Assembly (NCBI RefSeq): GCF_001513965.1
Contig: NZ_KQ948036.1
Span: 1-64,000, forward strand
Direction of reading: 5' to 3'
DNA: 64,000 bases
Source of the DNA: Streptomyces cellostaticus
GTDB lineage: Bacteria; Actinomycetota; Actinomycetes; Streptomycetales; Streptomycetaceae
A program made the translations under genes and the position numbers. This document shows positions 61,578 to 64,000 of this stretch, piece by piece. A model generated the notes under the pieces. The model saw nothing but the letters and a program-made list of their open reading frames with translations, searched no databases and was not told where the DNA came from. Position 1 is the first letter of the stretch, and each line of letters begins with the position of its first letter.

Positions 61578-62291
61578 TCACGGCTGCGCCGGGTAGACGT
61601 CCAGCCGCCCGCACATCCCGAACCTCCCGCGCGCCGACGGCTGTTCGGCCCGCACGACGGCGTCGGCGAGGTGGGAGACGTCGCCGCGTTCGAGGCGGTC
61701 CAGGTGGCCCCCGGTGGCCTCGGCGGCCGCCCGCGCCCCGCGCCGCCACCGCTCGCGCCACTCCGCCAGCCGGGGCTGCACGAGGGCCGCCGCGGCCCGG
61801 TGGAAGGCGGCCAGCGCCTCGGGGCCCGAGGCCTCGCGCAGCGCGCGGTAGCCCGCCAGGGCGAGGTCGCGGCGGGCACGGGCCATCCGCTCCCGCTCCT
61901 CCTCGGGCGCGTCGGCCGGGATCGTGGTCGCGGCGGCGTACGTCTCCGGGTCGGCCAGGTACTGCGGGGGCAGGGTGAGCACCGCGTCGCCGGCCTCCGG
62001 CAGGCCGCTGTTCTGCATCAGGACGGTGATGCGCAGCTCGTCCTCGTTGACCAGCCGGTGGACGGTGCCCGGCGTGAACCAGGCCACCGTGCCCGCCTCC
62101 AGGGGCGTGACCGCGTACCCGGACGCCGTCAGGGTCTGGACGGCACCGGTCCCGCCCGTGACCACGTACCCCTCCGAACACGCCAGGTGAAGATGGGGAG
62201 TTCCGCCGCGCAGGCCGTCGGCGGCGGGCCAGTCGTAGACGCACAGGCGCGAGACGGCGACCCCGCCCGGCAGCCCGCCGTACGCGCTCAC
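61578..62291 (-). CDS. Cupin-domain protein
   Basis: This protein of about 237 aa has a cupin barrel with TPHLHLACSEGYVVTGG (His and Glu metal ligands) and GTVAWFTPGTVHRLVN, followed by an extended helical region. GTG 62291 overlaps the upstream stop (GTGA); GTG 62294 is one codon earlier. It closes the three-gene operon. A likely sugar isomerase- or dehydrogenase-associated cupin; the substrate is unknown. Confidence 0.72.
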   Translation of the reverse strand: MSAYGGLPGGVAVSRLCVYDWPAADGLRGGTPHLHLACSEGYVVTGGTGAVQTLTASGYAVTPLEAGTVAWFTPGTVHRLVNEDELRITVLMQNSGLPEAGDAVLTLPPQYLADPETYAAATTIPADAPEEERERMARARRDLALAGYRALREASGPEALAAFHRAAAALVQPRLAEWRERWRRGARAAAEATGGHLDRLERGDVSHLADAVVRAEQPSARGRFGMCGRLDVYPAQP

Positions 62292-63217
62292 CACGGATGC
62301 GCCTCCAGGTACCCGGAGATCTCCTCCCGCCCCCAGGCGCTGTCGGCCACGACGACGCGGTAGCGGCGGGTGAGGGTGTCGCCGGGGGCCAGCTCCAGCT
62401 CGTCGTGGAAGGCCCAGGACGGGGCGATGCCCGCGAAGGGGTCGTTGCGGACGAACCAGTGGGCGGGATGGGTGCCCCGGACGCCGGAGTGATCGTTCTC
62501 CGGGGCGTGCGCGATGACGACGGTGGCGTGACCGTCGGTGCCGTCGTGCTCCCCGCAGAGGGCGAGCCAGGGGCCCTGCGCGCCCATCAGCTCCGGCCCC
62601 TCCCCGTCGGGGCCGATGATCCGGCCGTCGCGGAACGCGCGCGGGCCGCGCCAGAACAGGCCCGTGTAGCCGGCCATCTCTCGTCCGGCGGTGGTCGGAC
62701 TGCCGAAACAAAGGGGCGTCTCCCGGCGGTTGGTCACCGAGGACGTCCAGGTCAGCGCCCAGGAGCCGGAGGTCGGGTCGACATCGTGCACCTCGATGCG
62801 GCGGACCTCCCCGGCCCACAGCTCGCCGCTGTGCGGGTGCCAGGTCAGCCGCTCGGCGATGACGACCCGGTCCCCGTCGGCGCTGACCTCGTCGAAGCCG
62901 ACGTGCGCCATCGAGCCGACACGCTCTGGGAGTTCGAGATATCCCTTTCCGTGAACGTATGTGTTGCCGCCCCACAGGTTCGCCCCGGACAGATGCGAGG
63001 CCGTCAGCGACAGGCCCTTGTGCCAGCGGTGGTCGTTGGGCCGGTAGTCGGTGACGACGTCTCCGGCGAGGGTCCGGACCGGGTGCAGATACGGCTTGGG
63101 CGCCTCCCAGGCCGCCTCCGGGCGGTAGACATAGGCGAACAGCTCCACGCCGGTGGCCGGTTCGGTCACCGTGATCCGGTCGCCGTGGGCGTGCACCAGG
63201 CGCAGGCCGTCGCTCAT
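62288..63217 (-). CDS. PmoA-like family protein (DUF6807)
   Basis: This 309-aa beta-rich protein belongs to the family misleadingly called PmoA. Typical features are YLHPVRTLAGDVVTDYRPNDHRWHKGL, NLWGGNTYVHGKGYLELPERVG, and WFVRNDPFAGIAPSWAF. It is not a methane monooxygenase. Such genes usually lie with Gfo/Idh/MocA dehydrogenases in sugar-utilisation loci. ATG 63217 overlaps the upstream dehydrogenase stop by 4 bp. Confidence 0.82.
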   Translation of the reverse strand: MSDGLRLVHAHGDRITVTEPATGVELFAYVYRPEAAWEAPKPYLHPVRTLAGDVVTDYRPNDHRWHKGLSLTASHLSGANLWGGNTYVHGKGYLELPERVGSMAHVGFDEVSADGDRVVIAERLTWHPHSGELWAGEVRRIEVHDVDPTSGSWALTWTSSVTNRRETPLCFGSPTTAGREMAGYTGLFWRGPRAFRDGRIIGPDGEGPELMGAQGPWLALCGEHDGTDGHATVVIAHAPENDHSGVRGTHPAHWFVRNDPFAGIAPSWAFHDELELAPGDTLTRRYRVVVADSAWGREEISGYLEAHPW

Positions 63218-64000
63218 GCCGGCACCTCCTCGGCCGCGCGGGGCGCCCAGCCGGGCGCGTCGCCGTGCAGGGCCGTGTAGTACGGGTCGCCCGGCCCGAT
63301 CTCGCCCGCCCGTACGGTCGTGTCGGTGAACGCCGACTTGTACAGCGCGGTGATCAGCTCCAGGCTGGTGCGTCCGTCCGCCCCGCTGCTGCGCGGCCGC
63401 TCTCCTGCGCGCATGCTCGCGATCAGCTCCCGCAGCTGGGCGAGGTGGGAACTCGGCACGTCGGGGCCGAAGTCCCGCCAGAGGGCGGCCTGTTCGGCGG
63501 GCACGTCCGGGGCCGGGGTGATCCGCCAGTCGTCGTTGGCATGCCCGTAGAGGTGGGTGAGTTCGACGGTGGCGCGCTCGCAGTCGATACGGATCCGGCT
63601 GACCTCGTCGGGGCTGAGCACGCTGTTGACGACGGTCGCCAGCGCGCCGTTCGCGAAGCGGACCAGCGCGGTGGAGACGTCCTCGGTCTCCACGTCGTGC
63701 ACCAGCCGGCCGGCCATGGCGCGGACCTCGCTCCACGGGCCGAGCAGGTCCAGCAGCAGATCCATCTGGTGGATGCCGTGCCCCATGGCCGGGCCGCCGC
63801 CCTCGGTGTGCCAGCGGCCCCGCCAGGGCACGGCGTAGTAGGCGCTGTCCCGGTACCAGGTGGTCTGGCAGTGGGCCACCAGCGGGCGCCCCATCGCCCG
63901 TTCGGCGAGCAGTCGCCGTACCTGGCGGGATCCGGAGCCGAAGCGGTGCTGGAAGACGATCGCCGCGTACGGCCCGCCGTCCGTGCCCTCCTCCGCCTCG
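63214..64000 (-). CDS. Gfo/Idh/MocA family oxidoreductase, N-terminus outside the window
   Basis: This is the C-terminal 261 residues of a dehydrogenase. The frame continues to base 64000 and reads EEGTDGGPYAAIVFQHRFGS before the next landmarks. GGGPAMGHGIHQMDLLLDLLG is the family's conserved substrate-side helix, and VRFANGALATVVNSVLSPDE follows. The N-terminal NAD(P)-binding Rossmann part and the DKP-type Lys lie beyond the edge. First visible gene of the operon with PmoA-like and cupin genes. Confidence 0.85.
   Translation of the reverse strand, partial: EAEEGTDGGPYAAIVFQHRFGSGSRQVRRLLAERAMGRPLVAHCQTTWYRDSAYYAVPWRGRWHTEGGGPAMGHGIHQMDLLLDLLGPWSEVRAMAGRLVHDVETEDVSTALVRFANGALATVVNSVLSPDEVSRIRIDCERATVELTHLYGHANDDWRITPAPDVPAEQAALWRDFGPDVPSSHLAQLRELIASMRAGERPRSSGADGRTSLELITALYKSAFTDTTVRAGEIGPGDPYYTALHGDAPGWAPRAAEEVPA

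Overview
The window is high-GC actinobacterial DNA, almost certainly from a Streptomyces chromosome. GTG and TTG starts are frequent, codon third positions are strongly G/C, and many short genes are spaced or overlap by 4 bp (ATGA/GTGA). The gene content is typical too: FtsR-type MerR, GarA with an ETTS motif, DUF5999, SAV_915-like and DUF1707 proteins, two Lnt-neighbourhood oxidoreductases, and several Tat or lipoprotein signals. From memory, the order at the left end (cardiolipin synthase, mannose-1-phosphate guanylyltransferase, DUF881/Sbp/DUF881, FHA, MerR, DUF151, MerR, gcvP) matches the S. coelicolor SCO1389-SCO1378 area, read in descending order. This is a core-genome region; I see no prophage, transposase, CRISPR array, tRNA or rRNA.

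Layout. 1-10.3 kb: membrane-lipid and envelope/division housekeeping (cardiolipin-synthase-like enzyme, ManC-like fusion, DUF881-Sbp-DUF881, GarA/FHA, FtsR, DUF151, second MerR, DNA polymerase IV). 10.4-14.1 kb: a PRC-barrel protein and gcvP behind a tandem glycine riboswitch. 14.1-18.7 kb: a molybdenum island (molbindin, modCBA, a small Mo-oxidoreductase-like protein and an HTH-TOBE regulator). 18.7-24.3 kb: DUF1707, an APC transporter, a universal stress protein, a SAV_915-like protein and lysA. 24.4-30.3 kb: a xylo-oligosaccharide locus with a frameshifted GH43 gene, a bxlEFG-type ABC importer and a secreted GH10 xylanase, with repeated CGAA-N3-TTCG-like sites.

30.4-45.5 kb is a mosaic of small units: a GCS2-family ligase, a CPBP protease, PhzF, a MerR/membrane-protein pair with a 20-bp-spacer promoter, PadR, SRPBCC, a lone Clp-N protein, EamA transporters, a MocR/PPOX divergent pair, LysR, a degenerate isochorismatase-fold protein and a Rieske lipoprotein. 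45.6-52.3 kb: a HipA-like kinase/DUF3037 pair, two SDR reductases, a peptide-type solute-binding protein, ung and two poorly known proteins. 52.4-58 kb: a TetR/flavin-monooxygenase divergent pair with dense operator repeats, a Gfo/Idh/MocA oxidoreductase, lnt, an NTF2-like protein and DUF4291. 58-64 kb: a VTT-domain membrane protein, a thiolase/HxlR divergent pair, a zinc-ribbon protein, and a three-gene minus-strand operon (Gfo/Idh/MocA, PmoA-like, cupin) that leaves the window at the right edge.

The most interesting signals are regulatory: a glycine riboswitch whose 3' flank can pair with the gcvP leader next to the Shine-Dalgarno; palindromes and tandem repeats in several divergent intergenic regions; and a set of genes that look leaderless. 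The main protein-level oddities are enzyme-fold domains that have lost catalytic motifs (the C-terminal phosphomannomutase half of the ManC fusion, and the isochorismatase-like protein), a GH43 gene with three frame changes, and an uncharacterised HipA-like kinase coupled to DUF3037. No function, operator or start below has been tested by search or experiment.
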